Shown here piece by piece: positions 17,215 to 25,041 of a stretch of DNA of 64,000 nucleotides. Source of the DNA: Yonghaparkia sp. Root332. Its GTDB lineage: Bacteria; Actinomycetota; Actinomycetes; Actinomycetales; Microbacteriaceae. Numbering within the stretch: the first letter of the stretch is position 1; every line of letters begins with the position of its first letter. The position numbers and the translations under genes are program-made. The DNA is taken from contig NZ_LMCX01000001.1 of the NCBI RefSeq assembly GCF_001425665.1, forward strand, positions 714,623 through 778,622, given 5' to 3'. The notes below the pieces were generated by a model. The model did not search any database and was not told the origin of the DNA. It saw only the letters and a list, made by a program, of their open reading frames with translations.

Positions 17215-18540
17215 TCACCCCTTGCGCGCCGACGCCTCCACGATCGCGATCTCGCGCGTCGCCGTCTCGAGGTCGTAGTCGTCGCCGTCGTACCGCACGC
17301 GCACGCGCCACCACGGCCCGCCGTCGCGCCCGAGCCGCAGGTTGCGGGTCGAGCGCATCCACAGCCCGGCGACGGCGGCGGCCGCGAAGCCCGAGAGCGC
17401 GGCGACGACGAGGGCCCAGCGCGGCCCCGCCTCGTTCGCGATGAACCCGAGCAGCGGGGCGCCGATCGGGGTTCCTCCCATGAAGATCGTGAGGTAGAGC
17501 GCCGTCACCCGCCCACGGATCGCCGGGCGCGTCGTCGTCTGCACGTAGGCGTTCGACGAGGTGATCATGGTCAGCGAGGTGAACCCGACGAGCACGAGCG
17601 CGGCGGCGAAGGTCTCGAAGGTCGGCATGAGCGACGCCGCGGCCGTGCTGAACGCGAAGCCCAGCGCCGCGAGGGCGATGACCCGCAGGCGCGGCCTCTC
17701 GCGTCGGGCCGACAGAAGGGCGCCCGCCACCGATCCGATGGCGAGGATGCTCGACAGGAGTCCGAACTCGGTGGCGCCCCTCCCGAACTCGACCCGGGCC
17801 ATCGTCGCGGTGAAGATGCCGAAGTTGAAGCCGAACGTCCCGACGAGGAACACCATCGTGAAGACGACGACGAGGTCGCCGCGACGGCGCACGTACTGGA
17901 TGCCCGCCTTCAGCTGCCCGCGCCCCTTCTTCTCCTTCTTGAGCGGGTGCAGCTGGTCGCCGCGCAGCATCGCGAGGGCGAGGAGGGTCGCCGCGTAGGT
18001 CATCCCGTTGATCGCGATGACCCAGCCGGCGCCGATCGCGGCGACGAGGAGGCCCGCGACGGCGGGGCCGATGAGTCGCGCGACGTTGAACGACGCCGAG
18101 TTGAGCGCGACGGCGTTGGGCAGCTGGTCAGGCCCGACGAGCTCGCCGACGAACGTCTGCCGCACCGGCGCGTCGAGAGCCGTGGCGATGCCGAGGCCGA
18201 GGGCGAAGAGGTAGACCATCCACAGCTCGGCGATGTCGAGGATGACGATGAGCCCGAGGCCGAGCGCGAGCAGCCCCTGCAGCGCCTGGGTCGCGGCGAG
18301 CAGCTTCCGACCCGCGAAGCGATCGGCGATGATGCCCGCGTAGGGTCCGATGACGAGCGCGGGCCCGAACTGCAGCGCCATGGCGACGCCGACCGCGGCC
18401 GCGTCCTCGTTCGTGAGCTCGGTGAGGATGAGCCAGTCCTGCGCGGTCCGGTTCATCCACGCACCGATGTTCGACACCATCGCCCCGACGAACCAGATGC
18501 GGTAGTTCAGGAGCCCGAGGCTGCGGAACATCGTCCTCAC
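17215..18540 (-). CDS. MFS exporter (enterobactin/multidrug exporter-like)
   Basis: Major facilitator protein of 441 residues with about 11-12 membrane segments. It has the loop-2 motif GIIADRFAGRKLL and the DAPVRQTFVGELVG segment typical of the MFS_3/EntS-like group, plus a hydrophilic C-terminal tail. GTG at 18540 overlaps the stop of the MarR gene by 4 nt, so it is translated from the same message. A MarR repressor with an exporter suggests efflux of a small toxic compound that is also the inducer; the compound is unknown. Confidence 0.87.
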   Translation of the reverse strand: MRTMFRSLGLLNYRIWFVGAMVSNIGAWMNRTAQDWLILTELTNEDAAAVGVAMALQFGPALVIGPYAGIIADRFAGRKLLAATQALQGLLALGLGLIVILDIAELWMVYLFALGLGIATALDAPVRQTFVGELVGPDQLPNAVALNSASFNVARLIGPAVAGLLVAAIGAGWVIAINGMTYAATLLALAMLRGDQLHPLKKEKKGRGQLKAGIQYVRRRGDLVVVFTMVFLVGTFGFNFGIFTATMARVEFGRGATEFGLLSSILAIGSVAGALLSARRERPRLRVIALAALGFAFSTAAASLMPTFETFAAALVLVGFTSLTMITSSNAYVQTTTRPAIRGRVTALYLTIFMGGTPIGAPLLGFIANEAGPRWALVVAALSGFAAAAVAGLWMRSTRNLRLGRDGGPWWRVRVRYDGDDYDLETATREIAIVEASARKG

Positions 18541-18959
18541 GAGTCGGCGAGCTTCCGCAGCACGGGGCGCACGGCCTCGAGCGCGGCGCGCTCGTCGGGC
18601 TCGAGCGCGTCCAGCTGGCGGTGGAACCAGGCGGTGCGCAGTCGTCGGGTCTCGGCGATGAGCTCTTCGCCCGCCGGGGTGAGGCTCACCCAGACCTGGC
18701 GCGCATCCGTCTCGCTCGGCTCGCGGCGGACGAGGCCGCTCGCCTCGAGGGCGTTGATGGTGCGATTCATCGAGGGCGGGCTGACGCGCTCGCGCTCGGC
18801 GATGACGCCGGGCGTCGTCCGGCCGTGGGTCTCCAGCTGCCACAGCACCCCGAGCTGCGTGTCGGTGACGCCCTCGCCGCCCCGCTCGGCCCGGATGCGC
18901 CTGGCCACCTTCTGGATCAGGACCCGCAGGTCCTCGTCGGGGTCGCTCGTGATCGTCAT
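18537..18959 (-). CDS. MarR-family regulator
   Basis: A 140-residue winged-helix repressor: TTPGVIAERERVSPPSMNRTINALEASGLV is the helix-turn-helix, and the wing SETDARQVWVSLTPAG follows. The ATG at 18959 is chosen instead of one at 18980 because a 26-bp palindrome, probably its operator, covers 18967-18992 and would otherwise overlap coding sequence. It is encoded just upstream of, and overlapping, the MFS exporter gene it presumably controls. Confidence 0.87.
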   Translation of the reverse strand: MTITSDPDEDLRVLIQKVARRIRAERGGEGVTDTQLGVLWQLETHGRTTPGVIAERERVSPPSMNRTINALEASGLVRREPSETDARQVWVSLTPAGEELIAETRRLRTAWFHRQLDALEPDERAALEAVRPVLRKLADS

Positions 18960-18966
18960 GGCATCC

Positions 18967-18992
18967 TTAGCATAGGTCATTACCCTTGCTAA
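18967..18992. promoter_or_regulatory. Palindromic operator of the MarR/MFS operon
   Basis: A 26-bp near-perfect palindrome with ends TTAGCA...TGCTAA and inner AGG...CCT halves, placed 7 bp upstream of the chosen start codon. Length and position fit a MarR autoregulatory site. Confidence 0.65.
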
Positions 18993-19084
18993 CGAGTTGC
19001 GGCTGCGGGCTATTCCGTCCGCCTTCGCCGCACCTGCCGCCGCGCTCCCCGCGCCCCTACGATGAACGCAGGGAGGCCCGAATC

Positions 19085-19957
19085 ATGGTGAAGTTCATCG
19101 CCGAGCGCGACCACCGCACCTTCGTCGACGCTCAGGGCGTCACGATCCACTACTACGTCTGGGCGCCGGGCCGGCCGAAGGCCGTCGTGCAGCTCGCGCA
19201 CGGGGTCGGCGAGCACGCGCTGCGGTACGAGGCGCTCGCGCAGGAGCTCGTCAACGCCGGCTACGCCGTCTACGCCGACGACCACCGCGGCCACGGCATG
19301 ACGGGCGTCGAGATGACCGACGGCGACTCCTCGAAGATGGGGCGCCTCGGCCCGGGCGGACTGCGCGCGACCATCCAGGACCTCCGCGACCTGAGCGCGA
19401 TCATCCGCACCGACCACCCCGAGCTCCCGCTCGTCCTCCTCGGGCACTCGTGGGGCTCGCTCATGGCGCAGATCATCCTCAACGACCACGCCGCCGACTA
19501 CGACGCCGCGGTGCTCACCGGCACGAGCTACCGGATGCCCGGCTACATGAACTCCGGAGACCTCAACGCCCAGCACGCCCACCTCGGCGACACCGGCGTG
19601 GAATGGCTGAGTCGCGACCCCGAGGTTCACCGGCTCTTCCGCGCCGACCCGCTCACCTTCGACGCGAAGATCCTGAAGCTCTTCGGCGTGCGCGACGGGC
19701 TGCGACTCTTCGGCCGCCCGAAGCGCCTCGGCCGCGACATCCCGCTGCTCGTCATGGTCGGTGACGACGACCCGCTCGGCGGCGAGCCCGGCGCGGTCCG
19801 GCTCGTCGAGGAGTACGTGCGCCGCGGGGGACTCACCGACGTCGAGCTCTCCGTCTACGCCGAGGCTCGCCACGAGATCTTCAACGAGCTCAATCAGGAG
19901 GACGTGCGCCGCGACCTCATCGAGTGGATGAACGACCGTCTGTTCCCGACCCCCTAG
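19085..19957 (+). CDS. Alpha/beta hydrolase, monoacylglycerol lipase-like
   Basis: Serine hydrolase of 290 residues: oxyanion segment LAHGVGEHALRY, DDHRGHG, nucleophile motif GHSWGS, Asp in the VGDDDPLGG segment and a C-terminal His in EARHEIFNE. These features match monoglyceride lipase/lysophospholipase-like enzymes. The ATG at 19085 follows a GGGAGG ribosome site; a TACGAT hexamer about 30 nt upstream may be the -10. The end overlaps the convergent cupin gene by 4 nt. Confidence 0.85.
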   Translation: MVKFIAERDHRTFVDAQGVTIHYYVWAPGRPKAVVQLAHGVGEHALRYEALAQELVNAGYAVYADDHRGHGMTGVEMTDGDSSKMGRLGPGGLRATIQDLRDLSAIIRTDHPELPLVLLGHSWGSLMAQIILNDHAADYDAAVLTGTSYRMPGYMNSGDLNAQHAHLGDTGVEWLSRDPEVHRLFRADPLTFDAKILKLFGVRDGLRLFGRPKRLGRDIPLLVMVGDDDPLGGEPGAVRLVEEYVRRGGLTDVELSVYAEARHEIFNELNQEDVRRDLIEWMNDRLFPTP

Positions 19958-20316
19958 TGCCCCTGCGCTCCCGGCAGCGACACCGCGGTGAGCAGCATGA
20001 CGCTCGGCTCGAGCGCCTCGACCCGGTGCTTCGCGCCGGGGATCCGCACGAGCATTCCGGGCCGCGCCTCGATGGCGTGCTCGCCCGTCTCGCTCGACCA
20101 CGACAGCCGCACCTCGCCGCGCAGCACGCGCAGCGTCGCCTCGCCCGGGTTGCCGTGCTCGGGCAGCCCGCCGCCGGTGTCGAAGGCCATCGCGATGTGC
20201 CGCAGCGTCGACTGGCCGAGCTCGAGCGTCAGCGTCGCCCTCCCCTCGGGCGAGGCGAGCGCCTGCTCGAGCAGGTGGTCGGCGAGGCGGTCGAGGTCGT
20301 GCGCCAGGGAGTCCAT
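19954..20316 (-). CDS. Small cupin-domain protein
   Basis: A 120-residue single-domain cupin: beta-strand pattern with PEHGNPGEATLRVLRGEVRLSW and a later PGMLVRIPGAKHRVEALEP. A His in each half could bind metal, as in cupins; no reaction can be assigned. The ATG at 20316 is preferred because TAGGGT ends 7 nt ahead of it. Confidence 0.75.
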   Translation of the reverse strand: MDSLAHDLDRLADHLLEQALASPEGRATLTLELGQSTLRHIAMAFDTGGGLPEHGNPGEATLRVLRGEVRLSWSSETGEHAIEARPGMLVRIPGAKHRVEALEPSVMLLTAVSLPGAQGH

Positions 20317-20323
20317 GCCCCGC

Positions 20324-20329
20324 ACCCTA
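20324..20329 (-). promoter_or_regulatory. -10 element, leaderless type
   Basis: Minus-strand TAGGGT ends 7 nt before the cupin ATG at 20316. Confidence 0.45.
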
Positions 20330-20363
20330 CGCCGCCGCCCGCCCGCTGGGCGAGCGTGCTGAG

Positions 20364-20369
20364 TAGCCT
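20364..20369 (+). promoter_or_regulatory. -10 element, leaderless type
   Basis: TAGCCT ends 6 nt before the ATG at 20376. Confidence 0.5.
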
Positions 20370-20375
20370 GGCCTG

Positions 20376-21266
20376 ATGCCGACGACACTGCCTCCCTTCG
20401 TCTCCTCCGCCGACCTCGAGTCGCTCATCGCCGAGGCGGGCCGCGACGAGCGCCGCCTCGTCATCGCCGACGTGCGCTGGTACCTCGACGGTCGCTCCGG
20501 CCGCGACGCCTTCCACGCCGGCCACATCGCCGGAGCCGTCTTCGTCGACCTCGACGAGTGGCTCGCCGGCCCGCCGAGCGCCGCGGAGGGCCGGCACCCC
20601 TTGCCCGACCCGGAGCGCTTCGCCCGCGGCATGAGCGAGGCGGGCATCGGCGACGGGACGACGGTGGTCGCCTACGACGACGCGGGCGGCGTGATCGCGG
20701 CGCGGCTGGTGTGGATGCTGCGCTCCCTCGGCCACGACGCCGCCGTGCTCGACGGCGGCATCACGGCCTGGCCGGGCGAGCTCGGAGCCGGCGCGACCGT
20801 GGCCGGGCGTCGCGCGGCGCCGCGCGCCGACGCGACCTCCACCGCCCAGCCGTGGCCGGTATCCGCCCTCGCCTCGATCGACGAGACGCAGGCGCGCGCC
20901 GCCGACGGCAGCGCCCTCGTGCTCGACGCGCGCACCGCCGACCGCTTCGCCGGCGAGACCGAGCCGGTGGATGCCCGTGCGGGCCACATCCCGGGCGCGC
21001 GCAACCTGTCGGTGCGCGATCACATCGCGGCCGACGGTCGCCTGAAGGACCTCGACGAGCTGCGCACCCGCTTCGCGGAGCTCGGCCTCATCCCCGGCGG
21101 CGCCGAACCGGGCTCCGACGTCATCGCCTACTGCGGCTCGGGCGTGACAGCGTGCCACGAGCTGCTCGTCCTCGAGCACGCGGGCCTCGGTCGCGGCCGG
21201 CTCTTCCCGGGCTCGTGGTCGCAGTACGCCGCCGACCCCCAGCGGCCCCTCGCGACGGGTGCCTAG
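20376..21266 (+). CDS. Two-domain rhodanese sulfurtransferase
   Basis: Thiosulfate or 3-mercaptopyruvate sulfurtransferase of 296 residues with two rhodanese domains. The N-terminal domain is inactive (DVRWYLDG, no active-site Cys). The C-terminal domain has the persulfide Cys loop CGSGVTA near residue 252. The loop CGSGVTA is the one common in mercaptopyruvate sulfurtransferases, but substrate choice is not certain. Its TAG stop begins the -10 of the next gene. Confidence 0.9.
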   Translation: MPTTLPPFVSSADLESLIAEAGRDERRLVIADVRWYLDGRSGRDAFHAGHIAGAVFVDLDEWLAGPPSAAEGRHPLPDPERFARGMSEAGIGDGTTVVAYDDAGGVIAARLVWMLRSLGHDAAVLDGGITAWPGELGAGATVAGRRAAPRADATSTAQPWPVSALASIDETQARAADGSALVLDARTADRFAGETEPVDARAGHIPGARNLSVRDHIAADGRLKDLDELRTRFAELGLIPGGAEPGSDVIAYCGSGVTACHELLVLEHAGLGRGRLFPGSWSQYAADPQRPLATGA

Positions 21267-21269
21267 GCT
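21264..21269 (+). promoter_or_regulatory. -10 element, leaderless type, overlapping a stop codon
   Basis: TAGGCT starts with the stop codon of the sulfurtransferase gene and ends 6 nt before the ATG at 21276. Confidence 0.5.
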
Positions 21270-21275
21270 GGCCTC

Positions 21276-22325
21276 ATGCATGGTGAGTACAAGGTTCCCG
21301 GAGGCAAGCTCGTCGTCGTCGATCTCGAGGTCGACGGCGGCCTGATCACCGCGTTCCGGCTCGCGGGCGACTTCTTCGTCGAGCCCGACGAGGCGATCCC
21401 CGCCATCGAGGCGGCCGTGATCGGGATGCCCGCCGACGCCGATCACGCTGCCCTCGCGCGCGCGATCTCCGCGGCCCTCCCTCCCGGCACGGTCATGCTC
21501 GGATTCAGCGCCGACGCGGTCGCGACGACCATCCGCCGCGCGCTCGCCGAGGCGACCGCGTTCACCGACTACGAGTGGAGCCTCGTCGTCGGCCCACCGC
21601 TCACCCCGCAGCAGCAGATGGCCGCCGACCAGGTGCTCGCCGAGGAGGTCGGCGACGGCCGCCGCGGTCCGACCCTCCGCATCTGGGAGTGGGAGCGCCC
21701 CGCCGTCGTCATCGGCTCCTTCCAGTCGGTGCGGAACGAGGTCGACATGGACAACGCGCACCGCTACGGCTTCGAGGTCGTGCGGCGCATCTCCGGCGGC
21801 GGCGCCATGTTCATGGAGGCCGGGAGCGTCATCACCTACTCGCTCTACGCGCCCATCGAGCTCGTGCAGGGCATGAGCTTCGCCGAGTCGTACGCCTTCC
21901 TCGACGAGTGGGTCATCGAGGGGCTCAAGGGCCTCGGCATCGAGGCGAGCTACCAGCCCCTCAACGACATCACGAGTCCCGCGGGCAAGATCGGCGGGGC
22001 CGCCCAGAAGCGCCTCGGATCGGGCGCCGTGCTGCACCACGTGACGATGAGCTACGACATGGACGGCGACCGCATGGTCGAGGTGCTGCGCATCGGCCGC
22101 GAGAAGCTCAGCGACAAGGGCGTCAAGAGCGCCAATAAGCGCGTCGACCCGCTGCGCAGTCAGACCGGGCTGCCGCGCGAGGAGATCATCGACCGCCTCG
22201 TCGCGACCTTCCGCGCCCGCAACGGGCTCACCGAGAGCGCCATCACGCCGGAGGAGATGGAGCGCATCGACGCCCTCGTGGCGGAGAAGTTCTCGACCGA
22301 GGAGTGGCTCTACCGCGTGCCGTGA
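21276..22325 (+). CDS. Lipoate-protein ligase family protein with N-terminal accessory domain
   Basis: A 349-residue ligase that should attach lipoate to 2-oxoacid dehydrogenase or GcvH proteins. Residues from about 110 form the catalytic domain: RRISGGGAMF (substrate loop) and SPAGKIGGAAQKR (catalytic Lys). The first 90 residues (GEYKVPGGKLVVVDLEV...GDFFVEPDEAI) resemble the accessory domain that in E. coli LplA is C-terminal, so the domain order is swapped. Similar architecture occurs in related actinobacteria. Confidence 0.85.
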   Translation: MHGEYKVPGGKLVVVDLEVDGGLITAFRLAGDFFVEPDEAIPAIEAAVIGMPADADHAALARAISAALPPGTVMLGFSADAVATTIRRALAEATAFTDYEWSLVVGPPLTPQQQMAADQVLAEEVGDGRRGPTLRIWEWERPAVVIGSFQSVRNEVDMDNAHRYGFEVVRRISGGGAMFMEAGSVITYSLYAPIELVQGMSFAESYAFLDEWVIEGLKGLGIEASYQPLNDITSPAGKIGGAAQKRLGSGAVLHHVTMSYDMDGDRMVEVLRIGREKLSDKGVKSANKRVDPLRSQTGLPREEIIDRLVATFRARNGLTESAITPEEMERIDALVAEKFSTEEWLYRVP

Positions 22326-22430
22326 GCGGGGCGCTCGATCGGGCCTCAGCCGGGCATCCTCCCCGCCTCCCGCCGGGCGCGCCGCCTCCGCATTCACCGA
22401 GCGTTCACGAGCCCTCGCCGACCCCCCGGG

Positions 22431-22436
22431 TATTCT
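22431..22436 (+). promoter_or_regulatory. -10 element, leaderless type
   Basis: TATTCT ends 7 nt before the GTG at 22444. Confidence 0.5.
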
Positions 22437-22443
22437 GGGGCTC

Positions 22444-22752
22444 GTGCCGGTGTGGGGGTGGGTTCTTCTCGTGGGCGCGGCCGTCGCCGTGTCCATCCTC
22501 GCTCACGCCCGAGGATGGATCGATCTGAGCGACAAGTCGCGCCGCGGCGGCTCCGGCCCCGGGGTGCTCGGCATCGGCGACGAGGTCTTCCACCCGACCC
22601 GCCACGAGGCGCAGGTCGAGCTCGATCGCCAGACCATCCTGCCCGCGCCGGCTCCGACCCCCGGCGACGGGCCCCAGGGCATCGTGGATGCTCCCGCCGA
22701 CGCCCCCGGATACTCGGGTCGCCTCCGCATCGACGTCTCCGCCGACCGCTAG
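22444..22752 (+). CDS. Small membrane-anchored protein of unknown function
   Basis: A 102-residue protein with one N-terminal membrane helix (WGWVLLVGAAVAVSILAHA) and a polar, Pro-rich tail containing FHPTRHEAQVELDRQT. The length of the reading frame, a GTG at leaderless distance from TATTCT and the sensible domain layout support it being real. No family assigned. Confidence 0.6.
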   Translation: MPVWGWVLLVGAAVAVSILAHARGWIDLSDKSRRGGSGPGVLGIGDEVFHPTRHEAQVELDRQTILPAPAPTPGDGPQGIVDAPADAPGYSGRLRIDVSADR

Positions 22753-22787
22753 CGCACCGAGTCGCGCGCCGCGATCACGGGCGACCG

Positions 22788-23075
22788 TCAGCGGGTCGCG
22801 AGGTCCGCGTACTCGGGGTGGCGGCGCATCCACATCACCACGAAGGGGCACGAGGGCACGATGCGGTCGGTGCTCTCGGCGCGCAGGTGGTCGAGGATCG
22901 CCTGCACCATGTCGCCGCCGACGCCCTTGTTGCGCAGGAACGGCGGCACCTCGGCGTGGATCAGTCGCAGCTGCCCTGGCGCAGCGTCGTAGACGATGAA
23001 GCCCTGCAGCTCTCCGGCGGCGTCGTGCACCACGTAGCGGTCGGCGTCGGGCTCGTGCGTGACGGTGAGGCTCAT
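22788..23075 (-). CDS. Small GNAT-family N-acetyltransferase (YjdJ-like)
   Basis: A 95-residue minimal GCN5-type acetyltransferase: RLIHAEVPPFLRNKGVGGDMVQAILDH contains the acetyl-CoA pyrophosphate loop R/Q-x-x-G-x-G/A, and it ends in PSCPFVVMWMRRHPEY, typical of the YjdJ/DUF GNAT group. The substrate is unknown. The ATG at 23075 has TAGGGT 7 nt upstream. Confidence 0.85.
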   Translation of the reverse strand: MSLTVTHEPDADRYVVHDAAGELQGFIVYDAAPGQLRLIHAEVPPFLRNKGVGGDMVQAILDHLRAESTDRIVPSCPFVVMWMRRHPEYADLATR

Positions 23076-23082
23076 GACGGGC

Positions 23083-23088
23083 ACCCTA
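23083..23088 (-). promoter_or_regulatory. -10 element, leaderless type
   Basis: Minus-strand TAGGGT ends 7 nt before the ATG at 23075. Confidence 0.45.
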
Positions 23089-23128
23089 CCCGCGCCGCCG
23101 GGGTTCCGTTTGATGGCATGATTCGCCT

Positions 23129-23893
23129 GTGCCTGAAGAAAACTCCGCCGCTCGCAGGCGTCTGCCTAAGGACCACCCGGTCGGCATCCGGTTCCTGGAT
23201 GAGACCGGGTCAATCTCTTCCGATCGCTTTTTCGGGGTGGGGCTTGTCGTGATGTCAAACCCATCTCCAGTTCTCCGCGGGATCCAAAAGCTACGCGATT
23301 GAGAACACTGGTACAAAGAGTTCCACTTTGGCGAGGTCACTCGGGGTACCTTGCCGATCTACAAGAAGGTGGTCGATCTCTGTCTCGGCTCCAGCGACCT
23401 GAGCTTCTATCGCTTCATCGCCGACCGGACTCAGGCAGATCCCGTCGTGCGCTTTCGTGATCGATCGACCGCCTACGAGAAGATGGTAGAGCAACTGGTC
23501 CTCGCGAGCATCCAGAGTCCGACTATCGTCTCGGTACTCGCCGACAACTACAGCACTCCAGATGAGATCCTCTTCGAGGAGGAACTGCGGGCCGGCGTGA
23601 ACCGGCGCTTGAACAGGCTGGCTGTGCTCAACGTCGTCCGACTTGACTCAAAATCCACGGACGGGCTACAAATCGTGGACTTGCTCACGTCTGCAGCAGT
23701 CTTCGAGTTTCGCGCTAACGCGGGCCTGGCCTCAGCTACAAGCGACAAGGGCGCTCTTGCAAAATACGTGCGTGACGTTCTCGGCGTCGACAGCCTGCTC
23801 AGTGGTTGGCGGCAAGGACCTCATAGTGTCCAGCTGTACGGTCATGGTCGATGGGACGGGTCTTCTGAGTCGGGAGACCTAGTGGTACACTAA
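23129..23893 (+). pseudogene. DUF3800 protein gene interrupted by one in-frame TGA
   Basis: One continuous frame from GTG at 23129 to TAA at 23891-23893 would give about 254 residues. The single interruption is a TGA at 23300-23302, after 57 codons. Before it lies the N-terminal DUF3800 pattern (IRFLDETGS, then FFGVGLVVM). After it the frame resumes with EHWYKEFHFGEVTRG, a helical middle part, and the C-terminal LQIVDLLTSAAVFEF block. No other frameshift is seen, so the lesion is recent, is a sequencing error, or is read through. A TTG at 23351 could start a C-terminal fragment lacking the N-terminal Asp. Base composition is clearly less GC-rich than the flanking genes, suggesting acquisition. 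A structured RNA element begins right after the stop. DUF3800 has no firmly established function. Confidence 0.75.
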
Positions 23894-23975
23894 ACACTCC
23901 GGGTGTGGCCCTTTGGCCTATAGCCCGACCTCTTTAGAAGTGGCCCAGTCTTCGACTGGGCCACTTCTTTTTCTT
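23894..23975 (+). ncRNA. Candidate DUF3800-associated structured RNA
   Basis: Starts directly after the DUF3800 stop. The hairpin GGCC-CTTT-GGCC (23907-23918) is enclosed by CGGG (23900-23903) pairing with CCCG (23924-23927). A competing hairpin ACAC-TCCGG-GTGT lies at 23894-23906, and the element ends in a 13-bp terminator. Families of conserved RNAs next to DUF3800 genes (the DUF3800 RNA motifs) have been described; I cannot run a covariance search, so membership is a proposal. Alternatively this is just the 3' UTR of the gene. Confidence 0.45.
23938..23972 (+). terminator. Strong intrinsic terminator
   Basis: A 13-bp perfect stem (AAGTGGCCCAGTC / GACTGGGCCACTT, 23938-23950 and 23954-23966) with a TTC loop, followed by CTTTTTCTT. 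It is the clearest U-tract terminator of the window and ends the DUF3800/RNA unit. Confidence 0.9.
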
Positions 23976-24005
23976 GAGTTTGTACCTTCAACTGCGCGGG
24001 TCGGG

Positions 24006-25028
24006 CTACGCGCTCGCGCGCACCACGACGTCGGTGGGGAGGATGGCCGTGCGGCTGGTCTCCTCGCCGCGCAGGCGCTGGAGGAGCATCCGCGCCATCT
24101 GCTCGCCCATCTCCTCGCTCGGCTGCCGCACGGTCGTGAGCGGCACGCCCGCGGCGAGCGCGGCGGGGCTGTCGTCGAAGCCGAGCACCGCGATGTCGTC
24201 GGGCACGCGCACGCCGCGCTCGGCGAGCACCGAGAGGGCGCCGAGCGCCATGAGGTCGCTCGCGACGAAGATCGCGTCGAAGCCGCCGACGTCGAGCAGC
24301 TCGCGCGCCGCGCGCGATCCGCCGACCATCGTGAAGTCGCCGACCGCGCTCGGGCCCGGCTCGAGCCCCGCGGCGTCGAGCGCGCGGCGCCAGCCCTCGA
24401 CCCGGTCGATGCCGGCGGGCATGTCGGTGGGTCCGGTGATCGTCGCGATTCGGGTGCGGCCGTGCTCGATCAGGTAGCGCACGCCCGCCTCGGCGGCGGC
24501 GGCGTTGTCGACGTCGACGAAGTAGGCGCCCGCGTCGGCGTCCGATCCGAGGGGGTGGCCGCCGAAGACGACGGGGATGCTTCCGCCGAGCTTCTCGAGG
24601 AACCGATCGCTCGAGTGGTGAGAGACGACGATCGCGCCGTCGACGCTTCCGCCGAGCAGGTAGTCGACGGTCTTCTGCGAGGGGCCGGGGTTGGCGAGGT
24701 GCAGGTTGAGCACGTAGTCCGAGGCGTCGAGCACGCGGCTGATGCCGCGCACGACCGCCGCGAAGTAGGGGTCGCCGAAGAACCGCGCGGTGTCCTCCGG
24801 CACGACGAGCGCGATCGCCATCGCGCGCCGGTTCGCGAGCGACCTCGCGGCGCGATTGGGGGTGTAGCCGAGTCGGAGGATGGCGGCCTGCACGGCCTCG
24901 ACGGCATCCGGGCTGACCTTCGGCGAGGCGTTCACGACGCGCGACACCGTCGCGCGCGAGACGCCGGCCTCCGCGGCCACCATCTCGAGGGTCGGCGCCG
25001 TGCGCGCCTGACCCGTCTCGATCGTCAT
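24006..25028 (-). CDS. LacI-family repressor of the beta-glucoside operon
   Basis: A 340-residue LacI/GalR regulator: helix-turn-helix TLEMVAAEAGVSRATVSRVVN at residues 13-33, then the sugar-binding domain. It lies at the end of the ABC sugar transport and GH1 cluster, 10 nt after the glucosidase gene. It has a probable promoter of its own (TAGACT 7 nt upstream). It probably binds the TGAGAGCGCTCTCA sites ahead of the binding-protein gene, with a beta-glucoside or its hydrolysis product as inducer; that link is inferred. Confidence 0.92.
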   Translation of the reverse strand: MTIETGQARTAPTLEMVAAEAGVSRATVSRVVNASPKVSPDAVEAVQAAILRLGYTPNRAARSLANRRAMAIALVVPEDTARFFGDPYFAAVVRGISRVLDASDYVLNLHLANPGPSQKTVDYLLGGSVDGAIVVSHHSSDRFLEKLGGSIPVVFGGHPLGSDADAGAYFVDVDNAAAAEAGVRYLIEHGRTRIATITGPTDMPAGIDRVEGWRRALDAAGLEPGPSAVGDFTMVGGSRAARELLDVGGFDAIFVASDLMALGALSVLAERGVRVPDDIAVLGFDDSPAALAAGVPLTTVRQPSEEMGEQMARMLLQRLRGEETSRTAILPTDVVVRASA

Positions 25029-25035
25029 GCTCCGC

Positions 25036-25041
25036 AGTCTA
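25036..25041 (-). promoter_or_regulatory. -10 element, leaderless type, overlapping a stop codon
   Basis: Minus-strand TAGACT begins with the stop codon of the GH1 gene and ends 7 nt before the LacI ATG at 25028. Confidence 0.45.

Noticed and set aside
18960-18980. ATG at 18980 as start of the MarR regulator
   Set aside because: It is covered by the 26-bp palindrome that most likely is the operator; the ATG at 18959 keeps the family N-terminus.
23300-23302. TGA as a selenocysteine codon in the DUF3800 gene
   Set aside because: No SECIS-like hairpin is evident right after the codon, the residue is not at a known catalytic Cys position, and no selenocysteine machinery is seen in the window. 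A mutation or sequencing error is simpler.
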